Below, piece by piece: positions 1-8,206 of a stretch of DNA of 64,000 nucleotides (its first letter is position 1; each line of letters begins with the position of its first letter). Position numbers and translations under genes: made by a program. The notes beneath the pieces are model-generated. The model saw nothing but the letters and a program-made list of their open reading frames with translations, searched no databases and was not told the DNA's origin. The stretch is taken from contig CAWHFY010000015.1 of the NCBI GenBank assembly GCA_963828755.1, forward strand, positions 62,001-126,000. The letters run 5' to 3'. The DNA is from WHSW01 sp963828755 (GTDB lineage Bacteria; Actinomycetota; Thermoleophilia; Solirubrobacterales; 70-9).

Positions 1-68
1 GTGACGGTCACAACTGGGGCCCCCGTCTCGTCATCTGGGTGAAGCGACTACCGCCAGGAGGTAATCCG

Positions 69-380
69 ATGGATGGTCCCCGCCCCGAAACCGAGACGGT
101 CTTCGGCGCCACGACCGCGGTTGCAGGCTTCGGGATCCTGCTCTTCGCCGTGTTTCCGATCGCGCTGCCGACTGTGATCCTGACCAGCCTGTTGCTCGCC
201 CCGATACTGCCGCTGGCACTCGTCGCGGCGCTGCTCGCCGCGATGGTCCTCGCGCTCCGTGCGTGCGGTCGCCGGCTCTGGCGGATCGGGCGAGCTCGGC
301 GGACCGAGGCGGCGGCCGAGCAGGACGCGGGACGGCCGCGCCACCGCGGCACCGCCCGGGTCTCGATCGGGCGCGGCTAG
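69..380 (+). CDS. small membrane protein, unknown function
   Basis: Encodes 103 residues. A short polar N-terminus is followed by about 60 strongly hydrophobic residues (roughly residues 15-75) that can form two or three membrane helices, then an Arg-rich cytoplasmic-looking tail. The ATG at 69 is chosen because a strong AGGAGGT ribosome binding site ends about 6 nt upstream; an earlier in-frame ATG at 39 has none. Its TAG stop overlaps the stop of the convergent acyl-CoA dehydrogenase within one CTAG. I do not recognise the family. Confidence 0.6.
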   Translation: MDGPRPETETVFGATTAVAGFGILLFAVFPIALPTVILTSLLLAPILPLALVAALLAAMVLALRACGRRLWRIGRARRTEAAAEQDAGRPRHRGTARVSIGRG

Positions 381-1565
381 TAGGAGCGCGGCAGCCCGAG
401 CGAGTGCTCGGCGACGTAGTTGAGAATCATCTCGCGGGACACCGGTGCCGTGCGCGCGAGGCGCGCGCCCCAGTACATGTCGGTGAGCCCGTATTCGAGT
501 GCGAAACCGTTGCCGCCGTGGATCTGGATCGCCTGGTCGACGCACTTGATCGCCGCCTCCGCGGCCGCGTACTTGGCCATGTTCGCCGGCTCGCCGGCCG
601 GCGCGCCGGCGTCGTAGAGCGCCGCGGCCTTCTGGGTCATCAGCCGCGCCAGCTCGTGCTCGATCTTGGCCTGCGCGAGCGGGTGCGACAGGCCCTGGTG
701 GGCGCCGATCGGGGTCTTCCAGACGACCCGCTCGTTCGCGTACGCGGAGGCGATCTCGAGCGCTCGGCGCCCGACGCCGTTCGAAACCGAGGCGCCCATG
801 ATCCGCTCCGGGTTGAGGCCGTCGAAGGCGGCCTTCAGCCCCGCGGTCTCGGACTCGCCGACCACGCGGTCGGCGGGGACCTCGACGTCGTCGAAGAACA
901 GCGTCCACTGCTTGTCGGAGGCCTTCACCGCGACCGGGATGAACTGCTTCTCGAGCCCGGGGGAGTCGGTGTCGACAAGCATCAGCAGCGGCAGGCCGAG
1001 CGTGCCGTCGGCCTCGCGCTTGCGGGCGATCACGAGGATCGCGTCGGCGTCCTCGACCCCGGAGATGTAGGTCTTCGTGCCGCGGAGGCGATAGAGGTCG
1101 CCGTCGCGGGTCGCCGCGGTCGAGAGGTTGTGAGAATTCGTGCCCGGCGTCGGGCTCGGTGATCGCGAACGCGACCTTGATCGTCCCGGCGGCGATCCCC
1201 GGGAGCCACTCCTCGCGCTGGGACTCGGTGCCGTGGCGGGCGATGATCGAGCCGACGATCGCCGGCGAGACGACGATCAGCAGCAGCGAGCAGCCGGCCG
1301 CCGAGATCTCCTCGCCGACCATCTGCAGCGCGTGCATGCCGAGCCCGCCGCCGCCGTAGCGCTCCGGCAGGTTGACCCCGAGGTAGCCCTTCTCGGCGAG
1401 CGCGTTCCAGAGCTCGGTGGGCGGCTCCTCGTTGGCGACGATCCGGCGGTGGTACTCGGGCCCGCCGAAGCTCTCGCAGATGCCGCGCACCGCGGCGCGG
1501 ATCCCGACCTCCTCGTCGCTGGGGACGATCGGCAGGGTGACCAAGGGCTCGGTCGCGGCGCTCAC
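377..1565 (-). CDS. acyl-CoA dehydrogenase (frameshifted in this sequence)
   Basis: FAD-dependent alpha,beta-desaturation of an acyl-CoA. The N-terminal half shows the FAD-binding AITEPDAG motif. The C-terminal half, in another frame, carries IHGGNGFALEYG and a candidate catalytic Glu in LNPERI, as in the LCAD/IVD group. The halves join if one base is removed from the CCC at 1143-1145, giving an uninterrupted protein of about 395 residues, so I read this as one gene with a sequencing error. The GTG start at 1565 overlaps the TGA of the upstream dehydrogenase (GTGA), so the two are translationally coupled. Substrate is unknown; the cluster suggests branched or terpenoid-like acyl-CoAs. Confidence 0.85.
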
Positions 1566-2764
1566 AGGCCGTAGCTCCGGCCGATCACGTCGAGCATGAT
1601 CTCGTCCGTGCCTGCGCCGATCCGGTTGAGGCGCTGGTCGCGAAACGCGCGCTCGATCTCGTACTCCTTCATGTAGCCGTAGCCGCCGAAGATCTGCACG
1701 CACTCGTCGGCGACCTCGTGGCAGACCCGCGCGGCGTAGAGCTTCGCCATCGAGATCTCGCGGACCGGGTACTCGCCGTTGGCGAACCGCCAGGCGACCG
1801 TGTGGGTGAGCTGCTTCGCCGCCTCGATCTTGGTCGCCATGTCGGCGAACTTGTGGCGGATCACCTGGAAGCGGCCGATCGGGCGCCCGAACGCCTCGCG
1901 CTCCTTCGCGTACTCGAGCGTGCGCTCGAACATCCGCTCGGCGCCGGCGTAGCCGCCCGCGGCGCCGACCAGGCGCTCGCCCTGAAGCTCCCAGGAGATG
2001 TGGTAGAAGCCCTTGCCCTCCTCGCCGAGGATCGAGTCGGCCGGGACGCGGACGTCCTCGAACGCGATCTCGCCGGTGTCGGACGCGTGCATGCCCATCT
2101 TCTCGAGCTCGCGCGAGACGGTGAACCCGGGGACCAGGTTGCCCTCGTCGTCGCGGAGGTCGATCAGCATCAGGGTGATCCCTGCATGGCCCGCGTCCGG
2201 GTCGGTCTTGGTCACCAGCACGCAGAAGTCGGCGCGGGGCGCGTTGGTGATGAACGTCTTCGAGCCGTTGATCACGTACTCGTCGCCGTCGCGGATCGCG
2301 GTCGTGCGGATCCCGGCGACGTCCGATCCGGCGCCGGGCTCGGTGATCCCGAGGCAGCCGATCTTCTCGCCGCGGATCCCGGGGACCAGGTAGCGCTGCT
2401 TCTGCTCCTCGGTGCCGAGCAGGTGCACCGGGGGCAGGACCATGTCGGTCTGGACGGCGAAGCCCATGTTGGTGCCGCCCGAGCCCGAGTAGGAGAGGCA
2501 CTCGGCGCGGATCAGCGAGTAGAAGTAGTCGCCGCCCTGCCCGCCGTACTCCTCCGGGAAGCAGAGCCCGAGGTAGCCGAGCTCACCGGCGCGCCGCATG
2601 ATCTCGGAGGGCCAGTAGGTGTCCTCCCACTCGTTGCGGTGCGGGTGCATCTCCTTCTTCACCCACGCGGTCATCGACTCGCGCAGGTCGAGGTGCTCGT
2701 CGGTGTAGATGAAGTGCTTGCGCGAGGCTTCGTGCTCGGGCTTGATCACGGTCGCACTGGCCAC
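1562..2764 (-). CDS. acyl-CoA dehydrogenase, long-chain type
   Basis: A complete 400-residue acyl-CoA dehydrogenase. The FAD contact motif GITEPGAGSDVAG is near residue 139. The candidate catalytic base is Glu263 in ELQGERL, the helix-G position used by long-chain and isovaleryl enzymes; the C-terminal site used by medium-chain enzymes reads GAGTDEI and lacks a Glu. IFGGYGYMKEYEIER is the family's C-terminal flavin-contact segment. The GTG start at 2764 follows AAGGAG with good spacing. It is the first gene of a two-gene leftward unit, divergent from the enoyl-CoA hydratase operon. Confidence 0.93.
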   Translation of the reverse strand: MASATVIKPEHEASRKHFIYTDEHLDLRESMTAWVKKEMHPHRNEWEDTYWPSEIMRRAGELGYLGLCFPEEYGGQGGDYFYSLIRAECLSYSGSGGTNMGFAVQTDMVLPPVHLLGTEEQKQRYLVPGIRGEKIGCLGITEPGAGSDVAGIRTTAIRDGDEYVINGSKTFITNAPRADFCVLVTKTDPDAGHAGITLMLIDLRDDEGNLVPGFTVSRELEKMGMHASDTGEIAFEDVRVPADSILGEEGKGFYHISWELQGERLVGAAGGYAGAERMFERTLEYAKEREAFGRPIGRFQVIRHKFADMATKIEAAKQLTHTVAWRFANGEYPVREISMAKLYAARVCHEVADECVQIFGGYGYMKEYEIERAFRDQRLNRIGAGTDEIMLDVIGRSYGL

Positions 2765-2797
2765 GGATCCGTCTCCTTGCTCGCTCGACGAAAGTAG

Positions 2798-2824
2798 AGA
2801 GTGTAGAGTAGTACTTCACACTCT
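2798..2824. promoter_or_regulatory. candidate operator in divergent catabolic promoter
   Basis: Perfect 7-nt inverted arms, AGAGTGT at 2798-2804 and ACACTCT at 2818-2824, flank a 13-nt AT-rich centre in an otherwise very GC-rich genome. The element lies between the divergent dehydrogenase and hydratase operons and touches the hydratase start codon. The obvious candidate ligand is the MerR-type protein encoded at 7442-8206. Binding is inferred. Confidence 0.5.
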
Positions 2825-3610
2825 TGACCGACTTCGAGAAGATCAGATATGAGGTCGCGGACCGCGTCGCGACGATCACGCTCGACGACCCCGAGACGCG
2901 CAACGCGCTCTCCGACCAGCTGCTCAGTGAGCTGCTCGAGGCGCTGCGAACGGCGAAGGCCGACGACGAGGTCCGGGTCGTCGTGCTCGCCTCCTCGCAC
3001 GAGAAGGTGTTCTCCGCCGGCGGCAACCTCGGCGGCTTCGCGGCGGACGCCCCCACGGCTCACAAGTTCATGGGCACGGCGTTGTTCCCTCAGGTCTTCA
3101 TCGAGCTGGGCGAGCTCGGCAAGCCGTCGATCGTCGCGGCCTCGGGTCACGTGCTCGCCGGGGCGCTCGGGATCGCCCTCGCCTGCGACCTGATCGTGGC
3201 CAAGGACGGCGCCGGGTTCGGCACGCCCGAGATCAACGTCGGGCTGTTCCCGTTCATGATCATGGCGCTGATCTACCGCAATGTCGGTCGCAAGAAGACG
3301 ACCGAGATGCTGCTGCTCGGCGAGCGCCTCAGCGCCGCCGAGGCGCTCGAGTCGGGGATCGTCAACAAGGTCGTGCCCGCCGACGAGTTCGACGCCGCGG
3401 TCGCCGACTGGGCGGCGAAGCTCGCCTCGAAGTCGCCGCTCGTGATGAAGCTCGGCAAGGACGCGATGTGGCGTCAGCTCGACATGCCGCTGGTCGACGC
3501 GCTCGACTACCTGCGCGCTCAGCTGACCATCGAGCTGTCGACCGAGGATGCGATCGAGGGCGTGACCGCGTTCTTTGAAAAGCGCGAGCCCGAATTGGAA
3601 GGGGAGGTAG
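2824..3610 (+). CDS. enoyl-CoA hydratase/isomerase family protein
   Basis: Crotonase-fold protein that hydrates or isomerises enoyl-CoA. It has the oxyanion-hole segment SAGGNLGGF (near residue 64), a second oxyanion loop AGALGIALACD and the catalytic-loop motif FGTPEINVGLFP with a Glu near residue 136. As given, the frame runs on to 3717 through an Arg-rich tail. Removing one G from GGGG at 3601-3604 ends the protein with PELEGR and a TAG at 3608-3610, the family's usual ending, so the longer tail is probably an artefact. The only in-frame start is TTG 2824, with no ribosome binding site, so it may be leaderless. Confidence 0.87.
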
Positions 3611-3616
3611 CGATGG

Positions 3617-3647
3617 GTTGTTCGTGTCTCGTGTCTCGTCTCTTCGG
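3617..3647. repeat. heptamer array at hydratase/carboxylase junction
   Basis: On the minus strand this reads as consecutive 7-mers GAGACAC, GAGACAC, GAACAAC. The GAACAAC unit recurs exactly in the array at 57894-57955. It overlaps the start region of the carboxylase gene. Confidence 0.5.
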
Positions 3648-5258
3648 AGGGGCTGCCTGGCTGAGGAGCATTCGGGCGAGGCGCCGGAGGCGCCCCCGGC
3701 CGAGGGCGGGGCGCTGAAGGCGCTCGTCGACGACCTGCACGAGCGGCGCGAGAAGGCGAAGCTCGGCGGTGGCGAGGAGAAGATCGCCAAGCAGCACGCG
3801 GCCGGGAAGCTGACGGCCCGCGAGCGGATCGACCTGCTCGTGGACGAGGGCACGTTCGTCGAGATGGGCCTGCACGCGCGGCCGCACTTCTCGCAGCGTG
3901 CGATGGAGGGCAAGGACGCGCCCGCCGACGGCGTGATCACCGGCTGGGGCGAGGTCGACGGCCGCTCCTGCGCGATCGCCGCGTACGACTTCACCGTGAT
4001 GGCCGGCTCGATGGGGATGACCGGCGAGATCAAGATGGGCCGGCTGCGCGAGCTCGCGCTGCAGCAGCGGATCCCGCTCGTCTGGCTGCTCGACTCGGCC
4101 GGCGCGCGGATCCAGGAGGCAGCCGGATCGCTGTTCGCCGGCTCCGGCCATCTGTTTCGCGAGGAGGTCGAGATGTCCGGCGTCGTCCCGCTCGTCGCGG
4201 CCATGCTCGGGCCGTGCGCGGCCGGCACCGCCTACATCCCGGGCCTCTCGGACTTCGTCCCGATGGTCGTCGGCCAGGGCGCGATGGCGCTCGCGGGCCC
4301 GCACCTGACCAAGGCGGTCACCGGCGAGGAGATCTCGATGGAGGACCTCGGCGGAGCCAAGGTGCACTGCCGCAAGTCGGGCGTCGGCGACCTCGAGTGC
4401 AAGGACGACGCCGAGTGCATCGAGGCGGTCAAGACCTACCTCTCTTTCTTTCCCTCCAACTGCGAGCAGAAGCCCCCGGTGCGCGAGACCGCGGACCCGG
4501 TCGACCGGATGTCCGAGCGGCTGCTCGAGATCGTCCCGGACTCGAACCGCAAGCCGTACGACATGTACGAGGTGATCGCCGAGATCGTCGACGACGGGGA
4601 GTACTTCGACATCAAGCCAAGGTTCGCGAAGACGATCATCACCTGCCTGGCGCGCTTCGGCGGCCAGCCGGTCGGGATCGTCGCCAACCAACCGAAGCAG
4701 CTCGGCGGGATCCTCGAGAACGATTCAGCCGACAAGGCCGCGCGATTCGTCAACCTCTGCGACGCGTTCGAGATCCCGCTCGTCTTCCTCCAGGACGTCC
4801 CCGGGTTCATGGTCGGCTCGAAGGTCGAGCACGCCGGGATCATCCGCCACGGGGCGAAGATGCTCTACGCGATCTCGCGGGCGACGGTGCCGAAGGTGAC
4901 GGTCGTCGTCCGCAAGGCCTACGGGGCCGGCTATTACGTGATGAACGGACGCGCTTACGAGCCGGATCAGATCTACGCGTGGCCGAGCGCCGAGATCTCG
5001 GTGATGGGCGCCGAGGGCGCGGTCAACATCATCGGCCGCTCGGCGATCGAGGCGTCCGACGACCCCGACGCGACCCGTGAGGCGATGCTGGACGCGGTCC
5101 GCGCGCAGATCGACGTCTACATCGCGGCCGGCAACGCGATGATCGACGACGTCATCGACCCCCGCGAGACCCGTCCGCGGATCATCGAAGCGCTGCGAAT
5201 GGCCCGCAACAAGAGGGTGGAGAGGCCGTGGCGAAAGCATGGGGTGATGCCGGTATGA
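3618..5258 (+). CDS. acyl-CoA carboxylase carboxyltransferase (beta) subunit
   Basis: Transfers the carboxyl group from biotin to an acyl-CoA (propionyl-, methylcrotonyl- or geranyl-CoA carboxylase class). The 546-residue length and both crotonase-like halves match the family: KLTARERIDLLVDEGTF near the N-terminus, acyl-CoA site GGARIQEA-like SAGARIQEA, biotin-side FLQDVPGFMVG and KAYGAGYYVM, and the typical RPWRKHGVMPV end. The TTG start at 3618 follows GGGAGGT. An ATG at 3613 is better spaced but in another frame, so the exact N-terminus is uncertain. The partner biotin carboxylase/BCCP subunit is not in the window. Confidence 0.9.
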   Translation: MFVSRVSSLRRGCLAEEHSGEAPEAPPAEGGALKALVDDLHERREKAKLGGGEEKIAKQHAAGKLTARERIDLLVDEGTFVEMGLHARPHFSQRAMEGKDAPADGVITGWGEVDGRSCAIAAYDFTVMAGSMGMTGEIKMGRLRELALQQRIPLVWLLDSAGARIQEAAGSLFAGSGHLFREEVEMSGVVPLVAAMLGPCAAGTAYIPGLSDFVPMVVGQGAMALAGPHLTKAVTGEEISMEDLGGAKVHCRKSGVGDLECKDDAECIEAVKTYLSFFPSNCEQKPPVRETADPVDRMSERLLEIVPDSNRKPYDMYEVIAEIVDDGEYFDIKPRFAKTIITCLARFGGQPVGIVANQPKQLGGILENDSADKAARFVNLCDAFEIPLVFLQDVPGFMVGSKVEHAGIIRHGAKMLYAISRATVPKVTVVVRKAYGAGYYVMNGRAYEPDQIYAWPSAEISVMGAEGAVNIIGRSAIEASDDPDATREAMLDAVRAQIDVYIAAGNAMIDDVIDPRETRPRIIEALRMARNKRVERPWRKHGVMPV

Positions 5259-5280
5259 GCGGCGAGAGGAGCTCCGCGAC

Positions 5281-6210
5281 ATGAGCCGCTTCGAAGACCC
5301 CGTGATCATCTCGTGCTCCATCTCCGGCGCGATCGCAAATCGCGAGCAGTGCCCGGCGATTCCGTATACGCCCGAGGAGTACGCCGCGGAGGCGCGGCGC
5401 GCGGTGGACGAGGGTGCCTCGCAGATCCACATCCACGCCCGCACGCCCGACGGCGTGCCCAGCTACGAGATCGAGGACTTCCGGGCGATCACCGAGGCGA
5501 TCGTGGCCGAGGTCGGCGACGTGATCGTCAACTACTCGACCGGGGCGATCGGGGTGCCCATGGAGAAGCGCCTCGCATACCTACGGGAGCTGAAACCCGA
5601 CGTCGCCGCGCTGAACATGAGCTCGATGAACTACGCGAAGTACTCGCGGCGGCGCAAGGAGTTCGTCTTCAAGGCGGTCTTCGAGAACAGCTTCGACACG
5701 ATCATCGAGTTCATCACCGCCATGAACGAGCTCGGCATCCAGCCCGAGCACGAGTGCTTCGACGCGGGGCACGTCGCCAACCTCGACCCGCTGCTCGACA
5801 TGGGCCTGCTGACGCCGCCGCTGCAGATCTCGCTCGTGATGGGGGTCACCGGCGGCATCCGGCCGACGCCTCGCAACGTCACCTTCATGGCCGATCAGAT
5901 CCCCGGCGGGCCCGAGGGCCAGAACAACTGGCAGGTGATCGGGGTCTCGCGCGATCAGTGGAAGCTGCTCGCCGCCTCGCTCGATCTCGGCGGCAACGTG
6001 CGCGCCGGGCTCGAGGACAACCTCTACCTCCCGGACGGCGAGATGGCCCGCTCGAACGGCGAACTGATCGCCAAGGCCCGGCAGATGGCGGAGGACATCG
6101 GGCGCCGCGCGGCGACCGTGGCGGAGGCGCGGGAGATGCTGGGGTTGGCCGCACGGCGCTCGGCGCTCGCCGCTCGAGCGGCGGACGGCGAGCGGCGAGC
6201 GGCGACATGA
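5281..6210 (+). CDS. beta-keto acid cleavage enzyme (BKACE) family protein
   Basis: A 309-residue TIM-barrel enzyme of the DUF849/Kce family, which condenses a beta-keto acid with acetyl-CoA and splits it into acetoacetate and a new acyl-CoA. The metal-binding His pair is in IHIHART (His50, His52), GVTGGIRPTP follows, and GLEDN with the acidic active-site pair is near the C-terminus. The last ~20 residues (ending DGERRAAT) are encoded by a heptamer array. Its stop overlaps the racemase ATG (ATGA). Substrates in this family vary widely; the context implies a branched CoA-activated intermediate. Confidence 0.85.
   Translation: MSRFEDPVIISCSISGAIANREQCPAIPYTPEEYAAEARRAVDEGASQIHIHARTPDGVPSYEIEDFRAITEAIVAEVGDVIVNYSTGAIGVPMEKRLAYLRELKPDVAALNMSSMNYAKYSRRRKEFVFKAVFENSFDTIIEFITAMNELGIQPEHECFDAGHVANLDPLLDMGLLTPPLQISLVMGVTGGIRPTPRNVTFMADQIPGGPEGQNNWQVIGVSRDQWKLLAASLDLGGNVRAGLEDNLYLPDGEMARSNGELIAKARQMAEDIGRRAATVAEAREMLGLAARRSALAARAADGERRAAT
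6151..6206. repeat. inverted heptamer arrays before the racemase start
   Basis: GAGCGGC-type 7-mers run in opposite orientations on either side of CTCGAG near 6174. CGCTCGCCGCTCG and CGAGCGGCGAGCG form a perfect 13-nt inverted repeat. It encodes the low-complexity tail of the BKACE protein and ends at the racemase ATG. Confidence 0.6.
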
Positions 6211-7445
6211 CAGACGCCGCTCTCTCCGGCATCCGCATTCTGGATCTCAGCCGCCTCCTGCCCGGCGGCTTCGCGAGCCTCCTGCTCGCCGACCTGGGCG
6301 CCGAGGTGATCAAGGTCGAGGACACCGGGATGGGCGACTACGTCCGCTGGGCGCCGCCCTATTACGGCGATGACTCCGAGCAGGCCCTCGGCACCCGCTC
6401 GGCGCTCTACCTGTCGCTGAACCGCGGCAAGCGCTCGGTCCGCATCGACCTCAAGTCCGATGCCGGCCGCGAGGCCTTCCTGCGCCTCGCCGAGGACGCC
6501 GACGTCGTGCTCGAGAGCTTCCGCCCCGGTGTCCTCGACAAGCTCGGGGTCGGCTACGAGCGCCTGCGCGAGCGCAATCCGCGGCTCATCCACTGCGCGA
6601 TCACGGGCTACGGGCTCGACGGGCCGAACGTCGCCCGCGCCGGGCACGACACCAACTACCTCGCCCTCAACGGGCTGCTCGGGCTGACGGGCGCCGCCGA
6701 CGGCCCGCCGGTGTCGGCGGCAGGCCAGATCGCCGACCTCGGCGGCGGCGGCCTGATGGCCGCCTTCGGGATCCTCGCGGCGCTCGCCGAGCGCGAGCGG
6801 TCCGGCGAAGGCCAGCTCGTGGACGTCTCGATGACCGACGGCGCGCTCTCCTGGCTGGCGATGGTCGCGGCGGCCTTCCTCGCCGACGGCCGAGTCCCGC
6901 GGCGGGGCGCCGAGATGCTCAACGGCGGCGTTGCCTGCTACCTGCCATACGAGTGCGCCGACGGCTGGGTCAGCTGCGGCGCGCTCGAGCCGAAGTTTTG
7001 GCAGGCGCTTTGCGCCGGGGCCGAGCGCCCAGACCTGCTCGAGCACCAGTTCGCGGCGCCCGGATCGCCCGGGCACGCGGCGGTCGCCGAGGTCTTCAAG
7101 ACGAAGACGAAGGCCGAGTGGGCGCGATTCAACGACGCGCACGACTGCTGCATCGAGCCGGTCCTCGATCTCGACGAGGCGCTCGAGTCCGAGCTCGTTC
7201 GCGCCCGCAAGATGGTGGTGGAGGTCGAGCAGCCGCGCCTCGGCCCAGTGCGCCTGCTCGGGCACCCGGTCAAGTTCTCGCGGACTCCCGCCGACCCGAC
7301 CCGGCCGGCGCCGGCGCTCGGCGAGGACACCGAGACCGTGCTCGCAACGGCCGGCTTCTCCGCCGAGGAGATCGCATCGCTGCTCGAGTCCGGCGCGGTC
7401 GGCGGCCTGAGCGCCGAAGCCGAACAGCCGCCCTTCCTCTCATGA
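6207..7445 (+). CDS. CaiB/BaiF family alpha-methylacyl-CoA racemase
   Basis: A 412-residue class III CoA-transferase-fold protein. The racemase signature is present: His147 in AGHDTNYLALNG and Asp177 in QIADLGGGG match the His/Asp general base pair of alpha-methylacyl-CoA racemase. It would epimerise 2-methyl-branched acyl-CoAs so that (S)-specific acyl-CoA dehydrogenases can act, which fits the two dehydrogenases in the same cluster. ATGA overlaps at both ends tie it to the BKACE gene and the MerR gene. A formyl-CoA-transferase role is less likely given the racemase motifs. Confidence 0.85.
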   Translation: MTDAALSGIRILDLSRLLPGGFASLLLADLGAEVIKVEDTGMGDYVRWAPPYYGDDSEQALGTRSALYLSLNRGKRSVRIDLKSDAGREAFLRLAEDADVVLESFRPGVLDKLGVGYERLRERNPRLIHCAITGYGLDGPNVARAGHDTNYLALNGLLGLTGAADGPPVSAAGQIADLGGGGLMAAFGILAALAERERSGEGQLVDVSMTDGALSWLAMVAAAFLADGRVPRRGAEMLNGGVACYLPYECADGWVSCGALEPKFWQALCAGAERPDLLEHQFAAPGSPGHAAVAEVFKTKTKAEWARFNDAHDCCIEPVLDLDEALESELVRARKMVVEVEQPRLGPVRLLGHPVKFSRTPADPTRPAPALGEDTETVLATAGFSAEEIASLLESGAVGGLSAEAEQPPFLS

Positions 7446-8206
7446 ACGGGGCGAGCAGCGAGCAGCGAGCCTCGTCTGACCCGGCCGCCCCCGGACGCGG
7501 AGCGGAGGAGGCGGAGGACGTGGATTCGCTGATCAAGATCTCCGAGCTCGCCGAGCGCGCGGAGGTACCGGTGGCGACCGTGCGCCATTACCTGCGCGAG
7601 GGCCTGTTGCCGGAGCCGATGCGGACTTCGCGCAACATGGCGTACTACCCGCCGGAGTTCGTCGAGCGGATCCGACTGATCAAGCAGCTTCAGGAGGAGC
7701 GGTTCATGCCGCTGCGGGTGATCGGTGAGCTGCTCGACGCGGCCGACGGCGACGTCGAGCGGTTGCGTTCGGTCGCCGACAGCGGCGACGCGCTGGTCGC
7801 GGTCGCGCTCGGCGCGGATCAGCGGACGCCCGAGGACGAGCTGCTGCGTCGCTTCGAGATCCCCGAGCGCGCCCTGCGGCGACTCTCCGAGCTCGGCGTC
7901 CTGAGCCCGAGCGAGGAGGGCTACTCGCAGGCCGACGTCCGCATCGTCGAGGCCGTGGCGCGCTTTCGCCAAGCGGGCTGGAACGAGACGACCGGGTTCG
8001 GCGCCCGCGACGTCGCCCGGCTGATGCAGGGGCTCGAGCCGGTGATCGCCGACGAGCTGGAGCTGCTGGTCGAGCGGTTCTCCGCGCTCGGCGTCGAGCG
8101 CGCGGCCGACATCGTGGAGGGCGGCGCGGCGCCGTTTCCGTCGCTGATCGGTGCGCTGCACGCGAAGTTGCTGACCAGTGAGCTCGAGCGCGCCCGCGGC
8201 GACTAG
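7442..8206 (+). CDS. MerR family transcriptional regulator
   Basis: Encodes 254 residues. After a low-complexity N-terminal stretch (SSEQRASS, from a heptamer array) comes a MerR winged helix (ISELAERAEVPVATVRHYLREGLLPEP), residues ~30-100. A long C-terminal region carries a second helix-turn-helix-like segment (ALRRLSELGVLSPSEEGYSQAD), an arrangement seen in MerR regulators of lipid and branched-CoA catabolism. It is coupled to the racemase by ATGA and is probably the cluster's regulator, acting at 2798-2824. Its stop overlaps the convergent epimerase stop in one CTAG. Confidence 0.85.
   Translation: MNGASSEQRASSDPAAPGRGAEEAEDVDSLIKISELAERAEVPVATVRHYLREGLLPEPMRTSRNMAYYPPEFVERIRLIKQLQEERFMPLRVIGELLDAADGDVERLRSVADSGDALVAVALGADQRTPEDELLRRFEIPERALRRLSELGVLSPSEEGYSQADVRIVEAVARFRQAGWNETTGFGARDVARLMQGLEPVIADELELLVERFSALGVERAADIVEGGAAPFPSLIGALHAKLLTSELERARGD
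7453..7473 (+). repeat. short heptamer array in MerR start region
   Basis: Units GAGCAGC, GAGCAGC and GAGCCTC follow the ATG at 7442 and encode the SSEQRASS segment. Confidence 0.45.

Noticed and set aside
3613..3717. Arg-rich C-terminal extension of the enoyl-CoA hydratase overlapping the carboxylase gene
   Set aside because: Removing one G at 3601-3604 gives the family's normal ending and stop at 3610; the tail reads out of frame through a heptamer array and the next gene.
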